A stretch of DNA of 20,473 bases from VRUE01 sp963814915 (GTDB taxonomy: Bacteria; Actinomycetota; Thermoleophilia; Solirubrobacterales; 70-9), in contig CAWFEI010000001.1 in assembly GCA_963814915.1 (NCBI GenBank), positions 1 through 20,473 of the forward strand, in the 5' to 3' direction. Below the pieces are notes generated by a model. It did no database searches. It saw only the letters and a list, made by a program, of their open reading frames with translations, and was not told the DNA's origin. Within the stretch, counting starts at the first letter, position 1. Every line of letters begins with the position of its first letter. Of this stretch, positions 1-12,858 are shown piece by piece. A program made the position numbers and the translations under genes.

Positions 1-7293
<7,293 letters not shown>

Positions 7294-7388
7294 AGTCGGC
7301 GACTCCTCAGGCGGTCAGAGGGACGTGGAAACAGCGCAGATATGGGCAGGGGGTGACAACAGGCGCGCGACCAGGCAAGATAACAAAC

Positions 7389-7416
7389 CTGGCCGCTCGG
7401 CTAGCGGCTCGGCCAG
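7389..7416 (-). terminator. Putative attenuator hairpin between rplL and rpoB
   Basis: On the minus strand a 7-bp stem CTGGCCG/CGGCCAG closes a 14-base GC-rich loop region, which can instead form an internal 6-bp stem GCCGCT/AGCGGC. It is followed directly by GTTTGTTATCTT, a moderately U-rich run. It starts about 30 bases after the rplL stop and sits about 95 bases before rpoB. An attenuator at this junction is known in E. coli, where it reduces read-through into rpoBC; the same role here is inferred. Confidence 0.5.
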
Positions 7417-7446
7417 CCCGGGGCCGAAATTCCGCATTGTAGCGCG

Positions 7447-7842
7447 TTATTTGAGCTCGACGGTGGCGCCGGCCTCCTCAAGTTCCCCCTTGATCTTCTC
7501 GGCTTCGTCGCGCTCGATGCCCTCTTTGATCGCTTTCGGAGCCTCGTCGACGATCGCCTTGGCCTCTTTGAGGCCGAGCCCGGTCGCGGCGCGCACGACC
7601 TTGATCACAGGGACTTTCTGGCCGCCGACCTCGGTCAGCACCAGGTCGACCGTGGAGGACTCTTCGCCGCCACCGTCGCCGTCGCCCGCCGGGGCGCCGG
7701 CCGCCGCCGGAGCCGCTGCCGCGACCGCGGTCGCGGAGACGCCGAACTCCTCCTCGAGCGCTTTGATCCGCTCGGAGAGCTCGAGCACCGAGATGCCTTT
7801 GAGCTCCTCGATCCAATCCTCAGTCTTTACTTTGGTTGCCAT
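7447..7842 (-). CDS. rplL: 50S ribosomal protein L7/L12
   Basis: Stalk protein of the large subunit that recruits translation factors; 131 residues, normal length. The N-terminal dimerisation part (residues 1-40, with WIEELKGISVLELSERIKAL) is followed by an Ala/Gly-rich flexible hinge, then the conserved C-terminal domain with KVPVIKVVRAATGLGLKEAK. The hinge holds an unusual GDGDGGGEESS insertion-like run. The ATG at 7842 overlaps the rplJ stop by one base (TGATG), so expression is probably coupled to rplJ, with which it forms the L10(L12) stalk complex. A possible attenuator follows before rpoB. Confidence 0.98.
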   Translation of the reverse strand: MATKVKTEDWIEELKGISVLELSERIKALEEEFGVSATAVAAAAPAAAGAPAGDGDGGGEESSTVDLVLTEVGGQKVPVIKVVRAATGLGLKEAKAIVDEAPKAIKEGIERDEAEKIKGELEEAGATVELK

Positions 7843-8366
7843 CAGGCGTCTTTCTCCTTTTGTTCTTGAAGCTGCTGAAGCTGGTTGGCGAGCCCGGAGA
7901 CCATCGAGCCGAGGCCGCGGACAAGGCCGGTGATCGGGCTGGCGACCACGCCGGCGAGCTGCCCGTCGAGAACTTCGCGGGCCGGCAGGCGGGCGATCGA
8001 CGTGAACTTTTCCTCGTCGAGCGCGAGGTCGCCCATGAAGCCGCCCTTGAAGGCGAGGATGTCGTGCTCTTTGGCGAAGCCGGAGATCGCCTTGGCCGCC
8101 TGGGCGGTGTCGCCGCGGACGAAGGCCAGCGCGGTCGGGCCCTGCAGGTACTCGGCGAGGCGCTCCTCGCCGGCCTGGTCGGCTGCGCGTTTGGTCAGCC
8201 GGTTCTTGACGATGCGGAAGCTGGTGTCGGCTTCGCGCAGTTTGCCGCGCAGTTCAGCCGCCTGGGGGACGCTGATGCCCCGGTAGTCAACCGCGAAGAT
8301 CGCCTCTGCCCCATCTATCTGGGCAGCGATCTCCTCGATTGCTTGTGCCTTTTCGTCTCGATTCAT
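7842..8366 (-). CDS. rplJ: 50S ribosomal protein L10
   Basis: Base of the ribosomal stalk, binding 23S rRNA and L7/L12 dimers; 174 residues, usual length. The N-terminal rRNA-binding domain contains the family pattern FAVDYRGISVPQAAELRGKL and the RIVKNRLTKRA segment; the C-terminal helix that carries L7/L12 is around residues 135-170 (GLVRGLGSMVSGLANQLQQL). The start is an ATG at 8366 with AGGTGA just upstream. The 107-base gap after rplA holds a nested stem-loop that ends next to this ribosome binding site, pointing to feedback control by L10 itself. The stop overlaps the rplL start by one base. Confidence 0.98.
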   Translation of the reverse strand: MNRDEKAQAIEEIAAQIDGAEAIFAVDYRGISVPQAAELRGKLREADTSFRIVKNRLTKRAADQAGEERLAEYLQGPTALAFVRGDTAQAAKAISGFAKEHDILAFKGGFMGDLALDEEKFTSIARLPAREVLDGQLAGVVASPITGLVRGLGSMVSGLANQLQQLQEQKEKDA

Positions 8367-8376
8367 AGTTCACCTA

Positions 8377-8449
8377 CACCGGGCTTCTGGCCGAGTTCGC
8401 CTTTTGTCAGGCATACATCGACAAAAGGCGAACGCATTGCCCGCCGGTG
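8377..8449 (-). promoter_or_regulatory. L10-leader-like RNA structure upstream of rplJ
   Basis: On the minus strand an outer 6-bp stem pairs 8444-8449 (CACCGG) with 8377-8382 (CCGGTG). Inside it is a perfect 14-bp stem, 8420-8433 with 8395-8408 (GTTCGCCTTTTGTC and its complement), closed by an 11-base loop at 8409-8419. No U-run follows the long stem, so it does not look like a terminator. The outer stem ends one base from the AGGTGA ribosome binding site of rplJ. Place and nested shape fit the L10 leader family, through which L10(L12) represses rplJL; I did not check it against the family's consensus. Confidence 0.6.
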
Positions 8450-8473
8450 GTCTGGGGTTCGCGGTCGCGCAGT

Positions 8474-9181
8474 TTAGGCGATCGCCGGCTCTTTCGTCCT
8501 CGCGCCCGCGTCGACGCGGATCCCGGGGCCCATCGTCGTCGTCAGGGTCGCCGAGAGGATGTACTTGCCTTTGGAGGAGGAAGGTTTGGCGCGGACGACC
8601 TCGTCGATCACCGCGAGGCAGTTGTCGAGCAGCTTCTGCTCCTCGAAGCTGGCCTTGCCGATCGCAAGGTGGACGATCGCCTGGCGGTCGGTGCGGTACT
8701 CGATCTTGCCCGCCTTGGACTCGGTCACCGCTTTCTCGATGTCGTCGGTGACGGTGCCCACCTTGGGGTTGGGCATCAGGCCCTGCGGGCCGAGCACGCG
8801 GCCGAGCTGGCCGACGGACTTCATCATGTCGGGGGTCGAGACGGCGACGTCGAAGCCGGTCCACCCCTCCTGGACTTTCTCGACCAGGTCCTGGCCGCCG
8901 ACGAAGTCCGCGCCCGCCACCTCGGCGTCGCGCGCCTGCTGGCCTTCGGCGAAGACAGCGACGGTCACGTCTTTGCCCAGGCCGTGGGGCAGGGCGAGCG
9001 TGCCGCGCAGCTGCTCCTCGGCGTGGCGGACGTTGACGCCGAGCCGCAGGTGCAGCTCGACCGTCTCGTCGAACCCGGCGCTGGCGGTCTCCTTGATCAG
9101 GGCGATCGCCTCGGCGGGCGGGTACTCGCGCTCGCGCTGGACTTTGCCGAGCTGTTTGCGGAAGCGCTTGCCGTGGGCCAT
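8474..9181 (-). CDS. rplA: 50S ribosomal protein L1
   Basis: Large-subunit protein of the L1 stalk involved in E-site tRNA release; 235 residues, usual length. It begins MAHGKRFRKQLGKVQ; the conserved signature GRVLGPQGLMPNPKVGTVT is intact and follows the FDVAVSTPDMM segment. The C-terminal rRNA-binding part has GKIEYRTDRQAIVH and GKYILSATLTTTMGPG. The ATG at 9181 has AGGAG six bases upstream. It follows rplK by nine bases in the usual rplK-rplA pair. The short acidic or Ala-rich tail RTKEPAIA is the only non-core piece. Confidence 0.98.
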   Translation of the reverse strand: MAHGKRFRKQLGKVQREREYPPAEAIALIKETASAGFDETVELHLRLGVNVRHAEEQLRGTLALPHGLGKDVTVAVFAEGQQARDAEVAGADFVGGQDLVEKVQEGWTGFDVAVSTPDMMKSVGQLGRVLGPQGLMPNPKVGTVTDDIEKAVTESKAGKIEYRTDRQAIVHLAIGKASFEEQKLLDNCLAVIDEVVRAKPSSSKGKYILSATLTTTMGPGIRVDAGARTKEPAIA

Positions 9182-9190
9182 CGGGGTCTC

Positions 9191-9613
9191 CTATTTGACG
9201 TCGACGCCCATCGAGCGGGCGGTGCCGGCGATGATCTTCGAGGCGGCGTCGAGGTCGTTGGCGTTGAGGTCGGGCATCTTGCGCTCGGCGATCTCGCGGA
9301 TCTGCGCCGGGGTGATCGTGCCGACTTTGTTGACGTGCGGCTCACCGGAGCCCTTTTTGATCCCGATCGCTTCGCGGATCAGCACCGCGGCGGGCGGGGT
9401 CTTGGTGACGAAGTCGAAGCTGCGGTCCTCGTAGACCGTGATCTCGACCGGGATGATCGTGCCGCCCTCGCTCTGCGTCTGGGCGTTGAAGGCTTTGCAG
9501 AACTCCATGATGTTGACGCCGTGCTGACCCAGCGCGGGGCCGACCGGCGGCGCCGGGTTCGCGTTGCCCGCCTGGATCTGCAGCTTGATGAGAGTGAGGA
9601 CTTTTTTGGCCAT
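9191..9613 (-). CDS. rplK: 50S ribosomal protein L11
   Basis: Large-subunit protein of the GTPase-associated centre; 140 residues, normal length. The N-terminal domain shows IKLQIQAGNANPAPPVGPAL with the proline pair that contacts 23S rRNA and the thiostrepton site, followed by GQHGVNIMEFCKAFNAQT. The C-terminal rRNA-binding domain has GSGEPHVNKVGTIT and ends KIIAGTARSMGVDVK. The ATG at 9613 lies 27 bases after nusG and the stop lies nine bases before rplA, so it is in the same transcript. Confidence 0.98.
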   Translation of the reverse strand: MAKKVLTLIKLQIQAGNANPAPPVGPALGQHGVNIMEFCKAFNAQTQSEGGTIIPVEITVYEDRSFDFVTKTPPAAVLIREAIGIKKGSGEPHVNKVGTITPAQIREIAERKMPDLNANDLDAASKIIAGTARSMGVDVK

Positions 9614-9640
9614 CGGGATCGGAGAGGGTAGCGGGCCTGG

Positions 9641-10165
9641 CTAGATCTTCTTGACCTGGTCGTAGTTGACCTCGACCGGCGTCTCCCGGCCGAAGATCGA
9701 GACGAGCACCTTGAGTTTGGCCGCGTCCTCGTTGATCTCGGCGATCTCGCCGGAGAAATCGGAGAGCGGGCCGTTGATGACTTTGACCGATTCGCCGACC
9801 GAGAACTGGGCCTGGGTGCGCGGGCGCTCGGCGGTCTCGCGGTGCAGCAGCCGGTCGACCTCCGGTTTGGAAAGCGGCACCGGCTTGTTGCGCGAGCCGA
9901 CGAATCCGGTCACGCCGGGGGTGTTCTTGACCAGGCCCCAGGCATCGTCGGTCATCTCCATGTTGACCAGCACGTAGCCGGGCATGGTGCGTTTCTCCTT
10001 CGGCTCTTTCTGGCCTTCTTTGTTGACCTCCATGACCTGTTCGGTCGGCACCACGACCTGGCGCACGTTGCGGTTCTGGGCCATCGTCTGCACCCGGTGC
10101 TCGAGATTGTGCTTGACCTTGTTCTCGTGCCCGGAGTAGGTGTTGATCACGTACCAGCGATACAT
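9641..10165 (-). CDS. nusG: Transcription termination/antitermination protein NusG
   Basis: Elongation factor that binds RNA polymerase and links it to Rho or the ribosome; 174 residues. The N-terminal NGN domain begins MYRWYVINTYSGHENKVKHN and contains KEKRTMPGYVLVNMEM; the C-terminal KOW domain has FSVGESVKVINGPLSDFSG and ends VEVNYDQVKKI. There is no long acidic N-terminal extension of the kind found in some actinobacterial NusG proteins. It lies 29 bases after secE, the standard secE-nusG pair. Confidence 0.98.
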   Translation of the reverse strand: MYRWYVINTYSGHENKVKHNLEHRVQTMAQNRNVRQVVVPTEQVMEVNKEGQKEPKEKRTMPGYVLVNMEMTDDAWGLVKNTPGVTGFVGSRNKPVPLSKPEVDRLLHRETAERPRTQAQFSVGESVKVINGPLSDFSGEIAEINEDAAKLKVLVSIFGRETPVEVNYDQVKKI

Positions 10166-10194
10166 CTGGAGGTTGCCTTTGTCTTAGGATCCCG

Positions 10195-10719
10195 CTAGAG
10201 GATCTGCTTGATGAGGAAGCTGAATGCGCTGTCGAGTGCGCCGAGGTAAGCGGCGGCGACGGCGACGAAGATGACCGTCACGGCGGTCGCCTGCACAAGG
10301 GTTTCGCGGTCCGGCCACTGCACTTTGCGCAGCTCGGCCCAGCAGGAGACGAGGAAGCCGAGCACTCCGCCGCGCTGGCGCTTCTCCGCCTGCGCCTGTT
10401 TCTGGCGCTTGGCGATCTGGTCGCGCTCCTTGCGCTTCTGATCCTCGCGCTGGCGCTTTTCGGCCTGCTTGGCCGCCTTCGCGTCGGCGCGGCGCTGGCC
10501 GCGGCCCTTGGGAGCGTCGGGGGTTTCGAGGTCCGCTTCGCTCGCACCCGCGCCGATCCCGGCCTCGACCGCCTCGATCTCGGCGATGTCGCCGGAGGTG
10601 CCGACCTGGGTGTCGTGCTGGGAGCGCGTGTCGGACTTGCGGTCGCTAACCGAGCGCTTCTGTTCTTCGGCTTCGCGGGCGCGTTTCTCGGCCTTGCGCT
10701 GTGCACGCGATTTTGCCAT
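10195..10719 (-). CDS. secE: Preprotein translocase subunit SecE with long charged N-terminal extension
   Basis: Small membrane subunit of the SecYEG channel. The conserved part is only residues about 118-174: the amphipathic segment GFLVSCWAELRKVQWPDRET followed by one membrane helix around 143-163 (VTVIFVAVAAAYLGAL). Before it are about 117 residues that are strongly charged: an Arg/Lys/Glu-rich stretch (1-35), an Ala/Glu-rich acidic middle (about 40-70) and a Lys/Arg/Gln-rich helix-forming stretch (75-116). At 174 residues it is much longer than single-helix SecE proteins of 60-90 residues. The ATG at 10719 lies six bases after the rpmG stop, so this start fits the operon spacing. The extension is presumably cytoplasmic; its role is unknown. 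Confidence 0.95.
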   Translation of the reverse strand: MAKSRAQRKAEKRAREAEEQKRSVSDRKSDTRSQHDTQVGTSGDIAEIEAVEAGIGAGASEADLETPDAPKGRGQRRADAKAAKQAEKRQREDQKRKERDQIAKRQKQAQAEKRQRGGVLGFLVSCWAELRKVQWPDRETLVQATAVTVIFVAVAAAYLGALDSAFSFLIKQIL

Positions 10720-10725
10720 GGGCCG

Positions 10726-10890
10726 TTACCGAGTCTCCTTGTGCGCCGTGTGGCGGCCGCACCAGCGGCAGTACTTGCGCAGCTCGACTCGATCCGGCGA
10801 ATTTCGCCGGGACTTGTTGGTCTGGTAATTGCGCCGCTTGCAGTCTTCGCAAGCCAGCGTCACCGCGATGCGGACATCTCCGCGAGCCAT
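10726..10890 (-). CDS. rpmG: 50S ribosomal protein L33 (zinc-ribbon form)
   Basis: Small large-subunit protein of 54 residues, starting MARGDVRIAVTLACEDCKRR and ending CGRHTAHKETR. Two CxxC pairs are present, C14/C17 and C41/C44, so this is the zinc-binding (C+) form of L33 rather than the zinc-free paralogue some bacteria use under zinc shortage. The NYQTNKSRRNSPDRVELRKY core is typical. The ATG at 10890 has GAGGAG three bases upstream. It is first in the rpmG-secE-nusG run, an order common in Actinomycetota, and secE follows after six bases. Confidence 0.97.
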   Translation of the reverse strand: MARGDVRIAVTLACEDCKRRNYQTNKSRRNSPDRVELRKYCRWCGRHTAHKETR

Positions 10891-11069
10891 GTTCTCCTCG
10901 TTGCCGAACGACGCCGTTACAAGAGAAAACCCCGGGCCGAAGCGCGAGGCTGAACGGAAGAATAGCTGCTCGGCGGCCGGCGAGGATTCCTCGCAAGCTG
11001 CCGTCGATCCGGCACGTCGCCCCGCACCGGGGGGGGCGAATCGAGGTGGCCGGGCGCCTTACTCGGTGT
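10891..11069. other. Divergent intergenic region between rpmG and the DUF559 gene
   Basis: This 179-base gap separates two genes read in opposite directions and must hold the promoter of the rpmG-secE-nusG cluster and, unless the start is further left, that of the rightward gene. TATTCT on the minus strand near 10951-10956 is the only loose -10 match for the cluster, without a clear -35 partner. A small hairpin GCGAG/CTCGC lies near 10979-10993. No tRNA or other RNA gene was seen. Confidence 0.4.
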
Positions 11070-11930
11070 ATGCACGAGAAAGGCGCCCCAGACCGGCAGG
11101 TCGCCAGCGTCGCCGGGCGCCAGCATGGCGCAATATCGATCTGGCAACTTCATGCGGCGGGCTTGAGCGACGACGCGGTGCTCACCCGTCGGCGGAACGG
11201 CCGGTTGCATCGCCTCCACCGCGGTGTCTACGCCGTCGGCCACATCGCACCGAGCAATGCGCGGCGATGGATGGCCGCCGTCCTCGCCTTGGGCGCTGCT
11301 TCCGGGCGAAGCGGAGCCACGGCGGCGCTCAGCCATCGCAGCGCTGCCGAGTTGTGGGGGCTGCTGAGGCCCAGCAACGGACCGGTGGACGTCTCCATGT
11401 CGAGCCGGGGAGGGAAGCGGAACCGACGGGGGATCCGGATCCACCGGCCGGTCGCGCTGGCCGCATCGGAGATCACCGTCCTCCGGGGGATCCCTGTCAC
11501 CTCATCCGCCCGTACGCTCGCGGACCTGCGCGCCGTCGTCCCTCGCGGCGAGTTCCGCCGGGCCGTAAGGCAAGCCGATTTCCTCGGCCTGCCAACCGGA
11601 CCGGACGTGGGCTCGGACCGGACACGCAGTGAGCTGGAGCGGCGATTCCTCTGGCTGTGCCGACGACACCGCCTTCCGTTGCCGGCGGTCAACCTCCGCG
11701 TCGGGTGGTTGACGGTCGACTTCTGTTGGGTGGAGCAAAAGCTGGCGGTCGAAACCGACGGCTACCGAGCTCATCGTGGCCGGGCCGCCTTCGAGGAGGA
11801 CCGAGCTCGAGATCTCGAGCTCCACATCCGCGGTTACGAGGTCCTGCACCTATCCCACCCCCAGGTCTTCGACGAGCCTCGGCGCGTCGTGGCACTGCTG
11901 CGCGCCAAGCTGGCCGGCGGGGCACGTTAG
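11070..11930 (+). CDS. AbiEi-like winged-helix / DUF559 (Vsr-like nuclease fold) protein
   Basis: A 286-residue protein from the ATG at 11070; a GTG at 11046 is also possible and no clear ribosome binding site decides it. The N-terminal part (residues 10-60, AGRQHGAISIWQLHAAGLS then RLHRLHRGVYAVGH) matches the AbiEi-type antitoxin winged-helix pattern. The middle has ALSHRSAAELWGLL and ITVLRGIPVTSSARTLADL. The C-terminal part (185-283) matches DUF559: SELERRFL, VDF (D217), VETDGYRAHRG (E228, D230) and DRARDLEL, the layout of a Vsr/restriction-endonuclease-like fold. Such fusions are common in actinobacterial genomes and their function is not established. It is the only plus-strand gene firmly seen and converges on the nucleotidyltransferase pair. 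Nuclease activity is inferred from fold residues only. Confidence 0.88.
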   Translation: MHEKGAPDRQVASVAGRQHGAISIWQLHAAGLSDDAVLTRRRNGRLHRLHRGVYAVGHIAPSNARRWMAAVLALGAASGRSGATAALSHRSAAELWGLLRPSNGPVDVSMSSRGGKRNRRGIRIHRPVALAASEITVLRGIPVTSSARTLADLRAVVPRGEFRRAVRQADFLGLPTGPDVGSDRTRSELERRFLWLCRRHRLPLPAVNLRVGWLTVDFCWVEQKLAVETDGYRAHRGRAAFEEDRARDLELHIRGYEVLHLSHPQVFDEPRRVVALLRAKLAGGAR

Positions 11931-11956
11931 TCGGCCTATAGCCGAGGAACGTGCCC
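11920..11956. terminator. Bidirectional hairpin between convergent genes
   Basis: A 9-bp stem GGGCACGTT/AACGTGCCC (11920-11928 with 11948-11956) encloses an inner 5-bp stem TCGGC/GCCGA around loop CTATA. It overlaps the stop codon of the DUF559 gene and lies 18 bases beyond the stop of the nucleotidyltransferase gene. There is no T-run on either side, so termination is inferred from stem strength and position. Confidence 0.5.
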
Positions 11957-11973
11957 GCCGCGGGGATGAGGCG

Positions 11974-12468
11974 CTACTGCCCGTCCTCGATCTGGGGGTC
12001 GGTCAGCGCCGCGACGTCCGCGAGATCGATCTGCCGCCCGCGCGCCAGCTTCATCTGGATCAGGTCATCGAAGCCGACGACCGCCACGTCGATCTCTCCA
12101 AGCTTGATCCGCAGGGCCCGTTCGCTCAGCTCCTTGTAGGAGCGGCCGCCCGGCACGTCGTGCATCACATCGATGCCGCCGTCCCGCGTCGCGAACTGCC
12201 AGATCGTCGCGCGGGTGAGCATCTTCGCGTCGACCTCGGTGCCCTCCTCGCCGGGATTGAGCACTCGGGCGCCGAGGCGGCGCAGCGCCCTCGCGAGGCG
12301 CTCAAGGTTCGCCGGGTCGGGAGCGGGAATGAGATCCGCGTCGTTGGTCGTCCGCACGTGCCCGTGCGTTTGTACGGCCAGCCCACCGATCAGGATGTAC
12401 TGGACTCCCTCCTCGTCGAGGGCCTGAAGGATCCGCTCCGCGTCGAGCGGCTTGTCAGCCTTCGCCAC
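11974..12468 (-). CDS. Nucleotidyltransferase of the AbiEii/DUF6036-like type (putative toxin or regulator)
   Basis: A 164-residue soluble protein with the minimal nucleotidyltransferase pattern: GG at 28-29 followed by HGHVRTTNDADL, giving metal ligands D43 and D45, and a third acidic residue D100 in GGIDVMHD. The C-terminal GFDDLIQMKLARGRQIDLADV block is typical of the small NTases annotated as DUF6036 or AbiEii-like. Family members transfer nucleotides to RNA or protein, and some act as toxins of type IV-like systems; no substrate can be read from the sequence. The GTG start at 12468 has GGGAG four bases upstream and lies inside the upstream HTH gene (14-base overlap), so the two are co-translated. 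The partner HTH protein suggests a toxin-antitoxin-like module. Confidence 0.85.
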   Translation of the reverse strand: MAKADKPLDAERILQALDEEGVQYILIGGLAVQTHGHVRTTNDADLIPAPDPANLERLARALRRLGARVLNPGEEGTEVDAKMLTRATIWQFATRDGGIDVMHDVPGGRSYKELSERALRIKLGEIDVAVVGFDDLIQMKLARGRQIDLADVAALTDPQIEDGQ

Positions 12469-12787
12469 GAGTCTCCCGTCCCGCCGCCGCCAGCCGACCC
12501 GCCAGGCGGTTCCAGGAGATCCCCAGGGCGAGGCGCTCAGCCGGGGTGCGTTCCGCCATCGTCCGCCTGTGCAGAGGGTCGTAGTCGCGCTCGGGAGGCT
12601 CGCCCGCCAACCTCAAGGTGCTGCCCATCGCCCGCAGCCAGAGGTCGAGCGTCTCGACGCTGGGCGAGACCTCATCGGCCTCGAGCCGGCTGACGGCCGA
12701 CTGCTGGGTCCCGACCCGCCGCGCCAAGCACGCCTGGCTGAGACCGCGAGCGACTCGAGTGGTTCGGATCAGCTCGCCAGGAGTCAC
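12455..12787 (-). CDS. XRE-family helix-turn-helix protein (putative antitoxin/regulator)
   Basis: A 110-residue protein starting with GTG at 12787 (MTPGELIRTTRVARGLSQA). Residues about 5-55 form a Cro/C1-type HTH: RGLSQACLARRVGTQQSAVSR is the helix-turn-helix core, followed by SVETLDLWLRAMG. The C-terminal tail (about 75-110, with RTPAERLALGISWNRLAGRL) is probably helical and could contact the partner NTase; this is inference. It overlaps the nucleotidyltransferase gene by 14 bases. The promoter-like -10 lies seven bases before the GTG, implying a leaderless transcript and possible self-repression. Confidence 0.88.
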   Translation of the reverse strand: MTPGELIRTTRVARGLSQACLARRVGTQQSAVSRLEADEVSPSVETLDLWLRAMGSTLRLAGEPPERDYDPLHRRTMAERTPAERLALGISWNRLAGRLAAAGRETRGEG

Positions 12788-12793
12788 CCAAGC

Positions 12794-12821
12794 ATTATGA
12801 CAAATACGTGATGAAGGTCAT
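12794..12821 (-). promoter_or_regulatory. Candidate promoter of the HTH-nucleotidyltransferase pair (leaderless)
   Basis: On the minus strand ATGACC at 12816-12821 (four of six to the TTGACA consensus) and CATAAT at 12794-12799 (five of six to TATAAT) are separated by 16 bases. The expected transcription start, about seven bases after the -10, falls on the GTG start codon at 12787. No ribosome binding site would then be present. Leaderless mRNAs are frequent in Actinomycetota. Confidence 0.55.
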
Positions 12822-12828
12822 AGGCCGA

Positions 12829-12846
12829 GCGTTCCTGTAAGAACGC
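12829..12846 (-). terminator. Small hairpin after the metallopeptidase gene
   Basis: A 6-bp stem GCGTTC/GAACGC with loop TTACAG (minus strand) lies 12 bases past the metallopeptidase stop and just upstream of the HTH promoter. It lacks a U-run and is short, so it is only a weak terminator candidate or an operator-like inverted repeat. Confidence 0.25.
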
Positions 12847-12858
12847 ACACCGGCGGGA

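Noticed and set aside
10701..11069. Extension of the DUF559 gene upstream to 10701
   Set aside because: It would run antisense through rpmG and the start of secE; family similarity begins only around residue 10 from the ATG at 11070.
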